From contig JAGHCE010000006.1 of assembly GCA_021160625.1 (NCBI GenBank), positions 1-12,516 on the forward strand: 12,516 nucleotides of DNA. Direction: 5' to 3'. The stretch is from Planctomycetota bacterium (GTDB lineage: Bacteria; Planctomycetota; DG-23; SLPQ01). The position numbers and the translations under genes were made by a program. The notes under the pieces are model-generated. The model was not told where the DNA came from. It saw only the letters and a list, made by a program, of their open reading frames with translations, and searched no databases. This document shows, one piece after another, positions 6,671-12,516 of this stretch. Within the stretch, counting starts at the first letter, position 1. Each line of letters begins with the position of its first letter.

Positions 6671-7408
6671 CTCCGGGACCTCCCTGACAATGTAGGTGCC
6701 CTCGCTGTCGCTGTAACTGGGCCTGACGTGTATCGCAACATTATACTTGTTGGCGAACTCGATCGACCGCGCCTGCATCACCCGCGCGCCGAGGCTCGCA
6801 AGCTCCAGCATCTCGTCGTAGCTCAGGCGCTCTATCTTGCGCGCGTCCGGGACGAGCCTCGGATCGGCCGTGTAGACCCCGCCCACGTCGGTGTATATCT
6901 CGCAGACGTCGGCCTTGAGAACCCCAGCAATCGCCACCGCCGTCGTGTCACTGCCGCCGCGGCCGAGGGTGGTTACGTTGAAGTTCTCATCGACGCCCTG
7001 AAACCCGGCGACAATCGCGATTTTCCCCGCATCGAGCGCCTCGATTATCCGCGTGGGGTCGATGTTCTTTATCTTCGCCTTCGTGTGGAAAGAATCGGTC
7101 ACTATCCCGATCTGCGCGCCCGAAAAGGATATCGCCTCTTCCCCCAGCGCGTCGACCGCCATCGCCATAAGCGCCACGGACTGCTGCTCGCCCGTCGAGA
7201 GGAGCATATCCATCTCGCGCCTCGGCGGGGCGGCGCTTACCTCGTGCGACAGGGCGACGAGCTCATCGGTGAGATCTCCCCGCGCCGACACGACCGCGAT
7301 GATGCTGTTGCCCTCGCGCTTCGCCCTGACGATCCGCTCGGCCGCCAGGCGGATTTTGGCCGCGTCGGCGACCGACGTCCCGCCAAATTTTTGTACTATC
7401 GTTCCCAT
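6185..7408 (-). CDS. lysC: aspartokinase (alpha subunit, full length)
   Basis: The 407-residue protein phosphorylates aspartate, the first step toward lysine, threonine, methionine and diaminopimelate. Kinase motifs are VQKFGGTSV (5-13), STGEQQSVALMA (71-82), TTLGRGGSDTTA (146-157) and YTDVGGVYTADPR (172-184). Two ACT domains follow, about 265-335 (VPDRPGVAAAV) and 343-405 (VVGIGMRSHTGVAEKMF), so lysine and/or threonine feedback is expected. The length is very close to the 408 residues of Bacillus subtilis aspartokinase II, a heterotetramer with an internally initiated beta subunit. A candidate internal start is also present here (6670). The gene starts 9 nt after the ApgM-family gene with only a weak ribosome binding site, consistent with translational coupling. 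Confidence 0.97.
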   Translation of the reverse strand: MGTIVQKFGGTSVADAAKIRLAAERIVRAKREGNSIIAVVSARGDLTDELVALSHEVSAAPPRREMDMLLSTGEQQSVALMAMAVDALGEEAISFSGAQIGIVTDSFHTKAKIKNIDPTRIIEALDAGKIAIVAGFQGVDENFNVTTLGRGGSDTTAVAIAGVLKADVCEIYTDVGGVYTADPRLVPDARKIERLSYDEMLELASLGARVMQARSIEFANKYNVAIHVRPSYSDSEGTYIVREVPEMEGIVVSGAAVSEAEAKITLRAVPDRPGVAAAVLGGFAARKINVDMIIQNISASGFADMSLTVPMSDLAEAREVAVALTEDLDAGRVEVDDNIAKLSVVGIGMRSHTGVAEKMFSVLAAEGINIQMISTSEIKISVVIDQASAQRALRAIHRAFELEKAPA

Positions 7409-7417
7409 TGTCCGGCG

Positions 7418-8599
7418 TCACCCGATAAATGTCCTGACCAGATCCGGCCCGTTTTCAAACCGCACGCCTCCGGCCGCAGCCGCCTCGGAAAAACATTCCC
7501 CCGGACGCTCCTCGATGCCGCTGCCGCACATTGCAAAGGGCACAGGCTCGCCCCCGTGCGCGCCCGAAGATACAAGCGTATAGTGGTCCGACATTACGAG
7601 CATCCGGAAGCCGTCGACGTGCGCCGCCTCCTCAAGAAGCGGCCCCACAACGCACCTGTCCACGTTTTCTATCGCCCGAATCTTGTTCTCGGCGTCCTGA
7701 GCATGGCTGGCCTCGTCAGGGGCTTCGACGTGAACGAGGACGAGGTCGAAGTCCTTGAGCGCCTCGGCCGCGGCGTCGGCCTTGCCCGAGTAGTCCGTAT
7801 CATAATACCCCGTGGCCCCCGGCACGACAATCCTTTCCCACCCCGACAGCGCGCATATCCCGCCGACAAGGTCCACCGCCGTTATCACCGCGGCCCTTAT
7901 GCCGTACTCTCGGCTAAAGCGTGGGAACCGGCTCGCCCGGCCCTCGCCCCACAGCCAGATGTCGGTTGCCTCGCCCTTGCCCTCGGCGCGCCTCACGGTG
8001 TTTACCTCGTGGGTCGCCAGGACATCACGGGCCGCATCCATAAGCCTCCCGAATACGCCTGCGTCGCGCCCGGAGGGCAGGTACGCCGAGACCTCTTTGC
8101 CCGCGATGTCGTGCGGCGGCGTCGTGGCGACCTCCAGGTCGCCGGCGCCTCTCAATACCAACAGGTTGCGGTAGCTCTTGCCGGGGAAAAACTCCACACC
8201 CGCGCCGCCGACCGCCTCCCGCAGGCTCTCCACCAGCCGCCCGGCCTCCTCGTTCGAAATGTGCCCCGCACTGTAATCGGCCATCCTGCCGCCGGCTATG
8301 GTCACGAAGTTGCAGCGTGCCGCCCAGTCACCTCCCGAAAGGGTGATGCCGATGCCGGCCGCCTCGAGCGGCGCACGGCCGGTGTAGTACTTTTCGGGCG
8401 CACAGCCGACTATGCTCATTATCGCAACGTCGCTGCCGGCCTTGAAACCCTCCGGAACCGTCCGGACCGTGCCGATGGTCCCCTCGCGGGCGACCAGGTC
8501 CATATTCGGTATCTCGGCGGCCTCAAGCGGCGTCCTGCCTCCAAGCACCTCAAGCGGATGATCAGCACAGCCGTCCGATATCACGATTACGTATTTCAC
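7418..8599 (-). CDS. apgM: ApgM-family metalloenzyme, proposed homoserine kinase
   Basis: The 393-residue protein is related to archaeal-type cofactor-independent phosphoglycerate mutase (alkaline phosphatase superfamily). Likely metal ligands and active-site residues are in ISDGCADHP (D9), GFKAGSDVAIMS (S56, D57), PHDIAGKE (H163, D164), HVEAPDEASHA (D295, H299), MSDHYT (D338, H339) and GAHGGEPVPF (H348). The subgroup flanked by homoserine dehydrogenase and aspartokinase genes has been proposed to phosphorylate homoserine (TIGR02535 'proposed homoserine kinase'). That is the exact context here: it starts 6 nt after hom and ends 9 nt before lysC, and no ThrB gene is seen. It uses a GTG start with GGAGGAGG 11 nt upstream, inside the hom 3' end. 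A glycolytic mutase role cannot be ruled out from sequence alone. Confidence 0.88.
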   Translation of the reverse strand: MKYVIVISDGCADHPLEVLGGRTPLEAAEIPNMDLVAREGTIGTVRTVPEGFKAGSDVAIMSIVGCAPEKYYTGRAPLEAAGIGITLSGGDWAARCNFVTIAGGRMADYSAGHISNEEAGRLVESLREAVGGAGVEFFPGKSYRNLLVLRGAGDLEVATTPPHDIAGKEVSAYLPSGRDAGVFGRLMDAARDVLATHEVNTVRRAEGKGEATDIWLWGEGRASRFPRFSREYGIRAAVITAVDLVGGICALSGWERIVVPGATGYYDTDYSGKADAAAEALKDFDLVLVHVEAPDEASHAQDAENKIRAIENVDRCVVGPLLEEAAHVDGFRMLVMSDHYTLVSSGAHGGEPVPFAMCGSGIEERPGECFSEAAAAGGVRFENGPDLVRTFIG

Positions 8600-8605
8600 A
8601 GCGTG

Positions 8606-9892
8606 CTATTCCTCCTCCCGCAGGAGAACGCTCTTGCCCGTAACGATGTCAAGCCGCCCAATCTGCAAAAGGGCCTTCTGTACGGCGCCTTCGGCAGCCT
8701 CGTGCGTGATTATCACCACCGGCACCGACTGTCCCTCGCGCCTTCCCTTCTGGATGGCCTGGGCTATGCTTATGCCCTCTTGCCCCAGGACGCCCGCAAT
8801 GCCGGCCAGCACGCCGGGCCTGTCGATGGCCTGGAAACGGATGTAGTACCTCGCCAGCATCCGGCTCATAGATTTCACGCCCAGAACCCCGCGCGGCTCT
8901 CCGAAGGAAAGCGTCCCCGCCCTGCCCGTCGCCACGTCGATAAGGTCCGCCACTACGGCGCTTGCCGTCGGCCAGCGGCCCGCGCCCTGCCCGTAGAGCA
9001 TCGTCTCGCCCGCGTACTCGCCCTCAACGTAAACCGAGTTGAACACACCGTCCACGTGCGCGAGCGGATGAGCGTCCTTGACGAGACAAGGGTGCACCCT
9101 GAGGCCCACCTCTTCGCCGCTTTTCTTCGCAACGGCCAGAAGTTTCACCCGGTAGCCCAGCTGTGCGGCATACTCGATGTCGACCGTCTCCAGACCGCTG
9201 ATGCCCTCGCAGTAGACCTCGTCGAGTCCGAAGTCCTCGCCGAAGGCAAGCCTCGCTAAGATAACGATCTTGTGCGCACTGTCGGTGCCGCTTATGTCGA
9301 GTGTCGGGTCCGCCTCGGCATAGCCCCTGGCCTTGGCCCCGGTAAGGGCGTCCTGGAAGCCGACGCCTTCGCGCGACATCCGCGTCAGGATGTAGTTGCA
9401 GGTGCCGTTTAGAATCCCGACAATCCGGCGGATGTTGTCCCCCGCGTACGCCTCGCGCAGCGTCCGGATAATCGGCACCCCTCCGGCAACCGACGCCTCG
9501 AAACCCACGACAACGCCGTTCTCGCGCGCAGCCTTGAATATCTCGGTCCCGTGCTCGGCCAAGAGCGCCTTGTTAGCCGTCACAACGTTCTTTCCGGCCG
9601 ACAACGCTCCCAAAACAAACTCCCGGGCGTAGCCGGTCCCGCCGATTACCTCGACCACGGTCTCTATCGACGGGTCTTCGATGAGATCGCAGGCGTCACC
9701 GATGACCTTTTCCGGCGGCACCCCGGCCTCGGCGGCCTTGACGGCGTCTTTTTCGGCCGCCTTGGCAATGACAATCTCCACACCCGTACGCCGCGCGATG
9801 GACTCCCTGCCGGCCTCCAGGATCGACACAACGCCTCCGCCGACCACGCCGAGACCGGCTATCGCGACAACGTGTTTCTTAGCCTCGTTCAT
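8606..9892 (-). CDS. hom: homoserine dehydrogenase with C-terminal ACT domain
   Basis: It reduces aspartate semialdehyde to homoserine with NAD(P)H. With the start I choose, it has 428 residues. GLGVVGGG (13-20) is the Rossmann dinucleotide motif, and TANKALLAEHG (105-115) and ASVAGGVPIIRTL (133-145) are typical. ILNGTCNYILT (160-170) and YAEADPTLDISGTDSAHK (191-208) carry substrate-binding and catalytic residues. The ACT domain spans about 348-425 (FQAIDRPGVLAGIAGVL), implying threonine feedback. The frame is open further upstream to an ATG at 10024. However, those 44 extra residues lie in spacer and repeat DNA, and the Rossmann fold normally begins within about 10 residues of the start. The ATG at 9890-9892 has GAGGGGCGGG just upstream and is preferred. 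It is probably the first gene of the hom-apgM-lysC unit. Confidence 0.95.
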   Translation of the reverse strand: MNEAKKHVVAIAGLGVVGGGVVSILEAGRESIARRTGVEIVIAKAAEKDAVKAAEAGVPPEKVIGDACDLIEDPSIETVVEVIGGTGYAREFVLGALSAGKNVVTANKALLAEHGTEIFKAARENGVVVGFEASVAGGVPIIRTLREAYAGDNIRRIVGILNGTCNYILTRMSREGVGFQDALTGAKARGYAEADPTLDISGTDSAHKIVILARLAFGEDFGLDEVYCEGISGLETVDIEYAAQLGYRVKLLAVAKKSGEEVGLRVHPCLVKDAHPLAHVDGVFNSVYVEGEYAGETMLYGQGAGRWPTASAVVADLIDVATGRAGTLSFGEPRGVLGVKSMSRMLARYYIRFQAIDRPGVLAGIAGVLGQEGISIAQAIQKGRREGQSVPVVIITHEAAEGAVQKALLQIGRLDIVTGKSVLLREEE

Positions 9893-9945
9893 CACCCGCC
9901 CCTCGTACACCCAACCCGTCACCACGACCGGCGCCAAAAGACTGA

Positions 9946-9973
9946 AATATAACCTTTCGCGGCCAATATGCAA
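9946..9973 (-). promoter_or_regulatory. candidate promoter for the hom operon
   Basis: On the minus strand, TTGCAT (9968-9973) lies 16 nt upstream of TATATT (9946-9951, 5 of 6 matches to TATAAT). This would give a leader of roughly 45-50 nt before the hom start at 9892. It lies between the repeat element and hom, the only sizeable gap before the threonine block. The -35 match is poor, so this is tentative. I see no obvious T-box or leader peptide of repeated threonine/isoleucine codons. Confidence 0.35.
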
Positions 9974-9989
9974 CCGCCTTTGCCGTCCA

Positions 9990-10135
9990 TAACTGTCCCA
10001 AGGAATGTGGGGATGTTTTGGCAACGCCCGCGAGCCCCATGGCAGGAAGGAGGCGAAGCCCTCCGGAAGGTCGGTTGATTGCCGCAGACAACGTCTGCGA
10101 CCCCCTTAGCAAAGAGAGGGTGAAGCCCTCCCGCG
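9990..10135 (+). repeat. composite dispersed repeat, copy 2 (modules A and B)
   Basis: Module A, TAACTGTCCCAAGGAATGTG (9990-10009), is identical to the minus strand of 1733-1752. After a 68-nt spacer, module B (10078-10130) matches the minus strand of 1601-1652 at about nine bases in ten. The match includes the hairpin core CGCAGAC-AAC-GTCTGCG (10084-10100) and CTTAGCAAAGAG. The spacer differs from copy 1: module C is absent, and GAAGCCCTCC occurs once before and once within the B region. The element lies between the rsmE stop and the hom start, and is inverted relative to transcription when compared with copy 1. Confidence 0.8.
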
Positions 10136-10173
10136 GCAGCGACGCGGCACACATACGGCGTCGGCTCTTGCGG

Positions 10174-10935
10174 TCAGTGCTGTGCGAGAAACGCCACCGA
10201 GACCGCCGCAAACGCGATGCAGGCCGTTTCCACTCGAAGCGTCGTGGGGCCGAGCCGGCACTCCGCAAAACCCGCTGCGGCCGCGGCCTCGTACTCTGGT
10301 GCCGTCAGTCCTCCTTCAGGCCCGACGAGAAAGACCGCCTCATCGAACGGCCACCGGCTTTCCAGCGTCTCGATAATACCGACGCCGCTTTCGGGCGAAC
10401 CCACGAGGCCAAGTCCCCGGGAATGCGCCCCCAGGAACTCGGCAAGTCCGACCGGCTCTGCGATCTCCATAAGCGTGGAAGCCCCGCTCTGCTTGGCTGC
10501 CCCTATCGCCAGGCGCTCGAAGCGCCGGTGCCTTGCCGACCGGTTGCATCGCACCCTGGGGGTGCTCCTGGCGAACTCCACCGGCACGAACCGGGCCACG
10601 CCGAGCTCGGCACACCTGGCCACCAGGACGTCCTCGCGTGAGCCCTTCGGCAAGGCCGCCGCACAGGTAAGCGGGACCTGGAGAGGCGCGCCGGCGTTTT
10701 TTCGTGCCCGGCAGTCGAGAACCAAATGGTCCCGCAAAACCTCAACCACCCGAGATTCAACGTCCCAACCACTTCCGTCAAAAAGGGTTATGACATCTCC
10801 GACACCCGCCCGGCGGCTTGCCGCTGCGTGTTTTGCTTCCCGGCCGCGAAGCTCGAACCGGCCGTCTCCGCCGGGAAGATCCTCAACGAAATACCGCCCC
10901 ACCCAGCGCCCCTTGTCCTTTGAAAGCCCTGCCAT
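10174..10935 (-). CDS. rsmE: 16S rRNA (uracil1498-N3)-methyltransferase
   Basis: The 253-residue SPOUT-class enzyme uses S-adenosylmethionine to methylate U1498 of 16S rRNA on the assembled 30S subunit. An N-terminal PUA-like RNA-binding domain spans about 10-80 (RYFVEDLPG, HAAASRRAGVGDVITLFDG). Family motifs are ALPKGSREDVLVARCAELGV (94-113), AAKQSG (146-151), LVGPEGGLTAPEYEAA (203-218) and LGPTTLRVETACIAF (228-242). The last two form the C-terminal trefoil knot that binds the cofactor. The length is normal. The start is slightly extended relative to the usual beginning (MxRFFV), since RYFV is at residue 14, and no strong Shine-Dalgarno sequence is visible. It is separated from hom by 281 bp and diverges from the ExeA-like gene, so it is probably transcribed alone. 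Confidence 0.96.
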   Translation of the reverse strand: MAGLSKDKGRWVGRYFVEDLPGGDGRFELRGREAKHAAASRRAGVGDVITLFDGSGWDVESRVVEVLRDHLVLDCRARKNAGAPLQVPLTCAAALPKGSREDVLVARCAELGVARFVPVEFARSTPRVRCNRSARHRRFERLAIGAAKQSGASTLMEIAEPVGLAEFLGAHSRGLGLVGSPESGVGIIETLESRWPFDEAVFLVGPEGGLTAPEYEAAAAAGFAECRLGPTTLRVETACIAFAAVSVAFLAQH

Positions 10936-11009
10936 ACTCTCTGCCCCGCTCTAAAAGCCTCAGGATTTGCGTGTGCCTGTGCCGATACAGGACTGTCAGC
11001 GGCACTTGA

Positions 11010-11045
11010 CCGGGGAGTTCTGTTTGACTCCCGGTTTATAATTTT
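11010..11045 (+). terminator. hairpin followed by a T-rich tract in the divergent spacer
   Basis: CCGGGGAGT (11010-11018) pairs with ACTCCCGG (11027-11034) with one bulged G, and is followed by TTTATAATTTT. This looks like an intrinsic terminator on the plus strand. No plus-strand gene lies immediately upstream, because rsmE is on the other strand. It could instead be an attenuator in the leader of the ExeA-like gene, or part of an operator. The second arm also contains TTGACT, and the T-rich tract contains a TATAAT, but they are only 7 nt apart, too close to act as one promoter. Confidence 0.4.
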
Positions 11046-11067
11046 GATGGGGGAGGTCTGTTTTCTC
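11012..11067 (+). repeat. pair of imperfect direct repeats upstream of the ExeA-like gene
   Basis: GGGGAGTTCTGTTTGACTC (11012-11030) resembles GGGGAGGTCTGTTTTCTC (11050-11067), with one substitution in the first 14 bases. The starts are 38 bp apart. Repeated sites at this position could be regulator-binding sites, but no regulator gene is in the window. Confidence 0.4.
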
Positions 11068-11099
11068 AAGGTGTAGCAGGAATTTTCCGGGAAACCCTT

Positions 11100-11105
11100 T
11101 ATAAT
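11100..11105 (+). promoter_or_regulatory. TATAAT -10 element immediately before the ExeA-like start
   Basis: A perfect TATAAT ends 8 nt before the ATG at 11114. Transcription from it would begin at or within a few bases of the start codon and give a leaderless mRNA. No good Shine-Dalgarno sequence precedes this ATG, which agrees with that reading. A convincing -35 element is missing, which counts against it. Confidence 0.35.
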
Positions 11106-11113
11106 GGCGATGT

Positions 11114-11926
11114 ATGTACAAAGCACATTGGAACCTTTCCAGGAAGCCGTTCCGTAACGACCTGGACCTCTCGTTCGCATTTATGTGGGAAGCGTACGAG
11201 GAGGCCCTTGCGAGGATGCAGTACTGGGTGGCGGACGGAAAGAGGCTGGCACTTCTGACAGGCCCCTCGGGCGTGGGGAAGTCCTATCTTCTCGCCGCCC
11301 TGGTCAAAGAGATACGGCTTCGGGGTGACATCGTGGCCACTGTGCCGAACCCCAGCCTCTCGCCGAGCGAACTGCTCTCGTACATCCTCACCCTGTACGG
11401 GCATGACCGGGCCGAGATATCAAAGGCTGAAGCCCTCTCTACTCTCACGCGGTTCGCCAGGGAAAATGCCTTGCAGAACACGCGCACGTATCTTCTGATC
11501 GACGAGTCCCAAGCCATCCGGGACATCCACACCCTTGACGAGATCAACCTTATCCTGAACCTGGCGGAAGGGGCAACGCCGCTCTTCTGCATCGTTCTTG
11601 CGGGTGAACCCGGTGTGCACGGCCTGCTGACGAATTGCCCGGGCCTCAAACAAAAGGTTGAAATCAACGCCCGGCTCAAGCCGATGTCACTGGAGGAAAC
11701 CGGTGTCTACATTGCGCACCGCCTCCAGGTTGCAGGCGGGCAGAACGTCTTCGAAGACGATGCCGTGGCAAGCCTGCACCAGTGGGCCGGGGGCATCCCG
11801 CGCCTGGTCAACATAGGCGCGGACCTTGCGCTCCTGGCCGCTTTCGGCGAGGAAAAACGCTCTGTGGATACAGCAGCGGTGGAGTCGGGGCTCGAAGAAA
11901 TCGAGACAGGCTTCACTGGGAACTGA
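11114..11926 (+). CDS. ExeA/GspA-like AAA+ ATPase
   Basis: The 270-residue protein begins MYKAHWNLSRKPF, the characteristic opening of ExeA/GspA-type ATPases. The Walker A motif is TGPSGVGKS (49-57), Walker B is TYLLIDESQ (125-133), and a sensor-2-like GGIPRLVN is at 226-233. ExeA works with a membrane partner (ExeB) in placing the type II secretion secretin in Aeromonas. Related ATPases occur near type IV pilus and transposition genes. No peptidoglycan-binding or transmembrane segment is visible, so this is the short ATPase-only form and is probably cytoplasmic or peripheral. ATG 11114 is chosen because it restores the family N-terminus; nearby ATGs at 11104 and 11110 are out of frame. It is followed after 55 nt by an acidic protein on the same strand. 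Confidence 0.88.
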   Translation: MYKAHWNLSRKPFRNDLDLSFAFMWEAYEEALARMQYWVADGKRLALLTGPSGVGKSYLLAALVKEIRLRGDIVATVPNPSLSPSELLSYILTLYGHDRAEISKAEALSTLTRFARENALQNTRTYLLIDESQAIRDIHTLDEINLILNLAEGATPLFCIVLAGEPGVHGLLTNCPGLKQKVEINARLKPMSLEETGVYIAHRLQVAGGQNVFEDDAVASLHQWAGGIPRLVNIGADLALLAAFGEEKRSVDTAAVESGLEEIETGFTGN

Positions 11927-11936
11927 CAGTGTCAAT

Positions 11937-11960
11937 CGCCGGCAGAAAAACGCGCCGGCG
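11937..11960 (+). repeat. hairpin between the ExeA-like gene and the acidic-protein gene
   Basis: CGCCGGC (11937-11943) and GCCGGCG (11954-11960) form a 7-bp perfect stem around a 10-nt A-rich loop, 10 nt beyond the ExeA-like stop. There is no T-run after it, so it is not a clear terminator. It may mark an mRNA processing or stability point within a two-gene unit. Confidence 0.4.
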
Positions 11961-11981
11961 GCACAGTGAGTTGTGTGGTCG

Positions 11982-12516
11982 ATGATCAAGTTCAAAAAGA
12001 TAATTCAGAAGGCCGCCGGACCGGGAATGCACACGGGGGTGATGAGTATGCTCCTGATGGGCGCGCCGGCCGCAAAGCCCGATGAAGCCGCCCCGGCAGC
12101 CGACGAGGCCCGGCAGGCCCCCGCCGAGGAATCCTTCGCGATAAACGACGAACTCGTCGAAAGCGTGCTTGACGACATTTTCCCCGATGAAACCGGCGGG
12201 CAGATCCAGGCGCCGGAGCCAGCCGTTGACGCTCCCGCCGAAGCGGCGCAGGCCGAGGCCGCCACCGCCGTCGCCGAGGGGCCGACAGACGAGGTCCAGA
12301 CGGATATTTCCGCCGGCGAGGAAACCGGGGACACCGGCGAAATCCAGATGCCGACCGATGAGCTTCCACCCGTCCAGGAACCTCCGCTCACGGCAGCCGA
12401 CACCGGCGAAGAAGATGCCGCCGCCGTTGCGGACGCCCTCGAAGAAGAGGCCTTACAGCCTGACGCCGAGGCTCCGGCGGCTGTCGAAGAGATGCAAGTA
12501 CCTGAAGGTACGGCCG
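11982..12516 (+). CDS. acidic Ala/Pro/Glu-rich protein of unknown function, 5' part only
   Basis: An ATG at 11982 opens a frame that continues through the window end, with 178 residues visible. The upstream frame is closed at 11967-11969, so the start is 11982 or GTG 11973. The first 11 or so residues are basic (MIKFKKIIQKA), followed by a short Met/Leu stretch (GVMSMLLMGAPAA). This is neither a clear signal peptide nor a full membrane segment. A possible short helix DELVESVLDDIF lies at about 56-67. The rest is low-complexity and strongly acidic, with Ala, Pro, Glu and Asp dominant, and is probably disordered. Codon use is G+C-rich like its neighbours. Its position after an ExeA-like ATPase suggests, but does not show, a role with it. 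I do not recognise the family. Confidence 0.75.
   Translation, partial: MIKFKKIIQKAAGPGMHTGVMSMLLMGAPAAKPDEAAPAADEARQAPAEESFAINDELVESVLDDIFPDETGGQIQAPEPAVDAPAEAAQAEAATAVAEGPTDEVQTDISAGEETGDTGEIQMPTDELPPVQEPPLTAADTGEEDAAAVADALEEEALQPDAEAPAAVEEMQVPEGTA

Noticed and set aside
6218..9259. Open frame of about 1,000 codons on the plus strand opposite lysC, apgM and hom
   Set aside because: It lies opposite three genes with clear family motifs. Long antisense frames are common in G+C-rich coding DNA, and the translation, rich in Arg, His and Asp, shows no domain.
1590..10135. The inverted repeats as ends of an 8.5-kb transposon or genomic island
   Set aside because: The content between them is ordinary housekeeping genes with uniform codon character, and there is no transposase, integrase or target-site duplication that I could see.

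Overview
The window is a chromosomal segment from a G+C-rich bacterium. Seven of its nine main protein genes are housekeeping or biosynthetic genes recognisable by family motifs. The gene content does not fix the taxon. Repeat-rich intergenic spacers and an ExeA-type ATPase would fit a planctomycete-like or similar environmental lineage, but this is a low-confidence inference made without database searches.

Layout. Positions 1-350 (+) hold the 3' end of an unrecognised gene. A tRNA-Ser(UGA) with encoded CCA lies at 427-516 (-). Positions 517-1034 are gene-free and full of short repeats and hairpins. From 10935 down to 1035 all genes run leftward on the minus strand: rsmE (16S rRNA methyltransferase), hom (homoserine dehydrogenase), an ApgM-family protein of the 'proposed homoserine kinase' type, lysC (aspartokinase), cimA (citramalate synthase), valS (valyl-tRNA synthetase) and a bifunctional-nuclease (DUF151) protein. 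To the right of rsmE, and divergent from it, lie an ExeA/GspA-like AAA+ ATPase (11114-11926, +) and the start of a very acidic, Ala/Pro/Glu-rich protein that runs off the window (11982 onward, +).

How the genes work together. hom, the ApgM-like gene and lysC are separated by only 6 and 9 nt and form an aspartate-to-threonine block. lysC makes aspartyl phosphate and hom makes homoserine. The ApgM-like protein is the natural candidate for homoserine phosphorylation, since no ThrB is present. cimA supplies 2-oxobutyrate for isoleucine by the pyruvate/acetyl-CoA route, which does not need threonine. Its stop lies 3 nt before the valS start, so synthesis and tRNA charging of branched-chain amino acids are physically coupled. 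lysC contains a strong internal ribosome binding site before Met247, which suggests a separately translated beta subunit as in Bacillus subtilis aspartokinase II.

The most unusual feature is in the spacers. A composite repeat (module A, spacer, module B) occurs in opposite orientations after valS and between rsmE and hom. A third module (C) is shared between the post-valS repeat and the spacer beyond the DUF151 gene. Further hairpins, a 9-bp tandem repeat and a divided direct repeat fill the remaining gaps.
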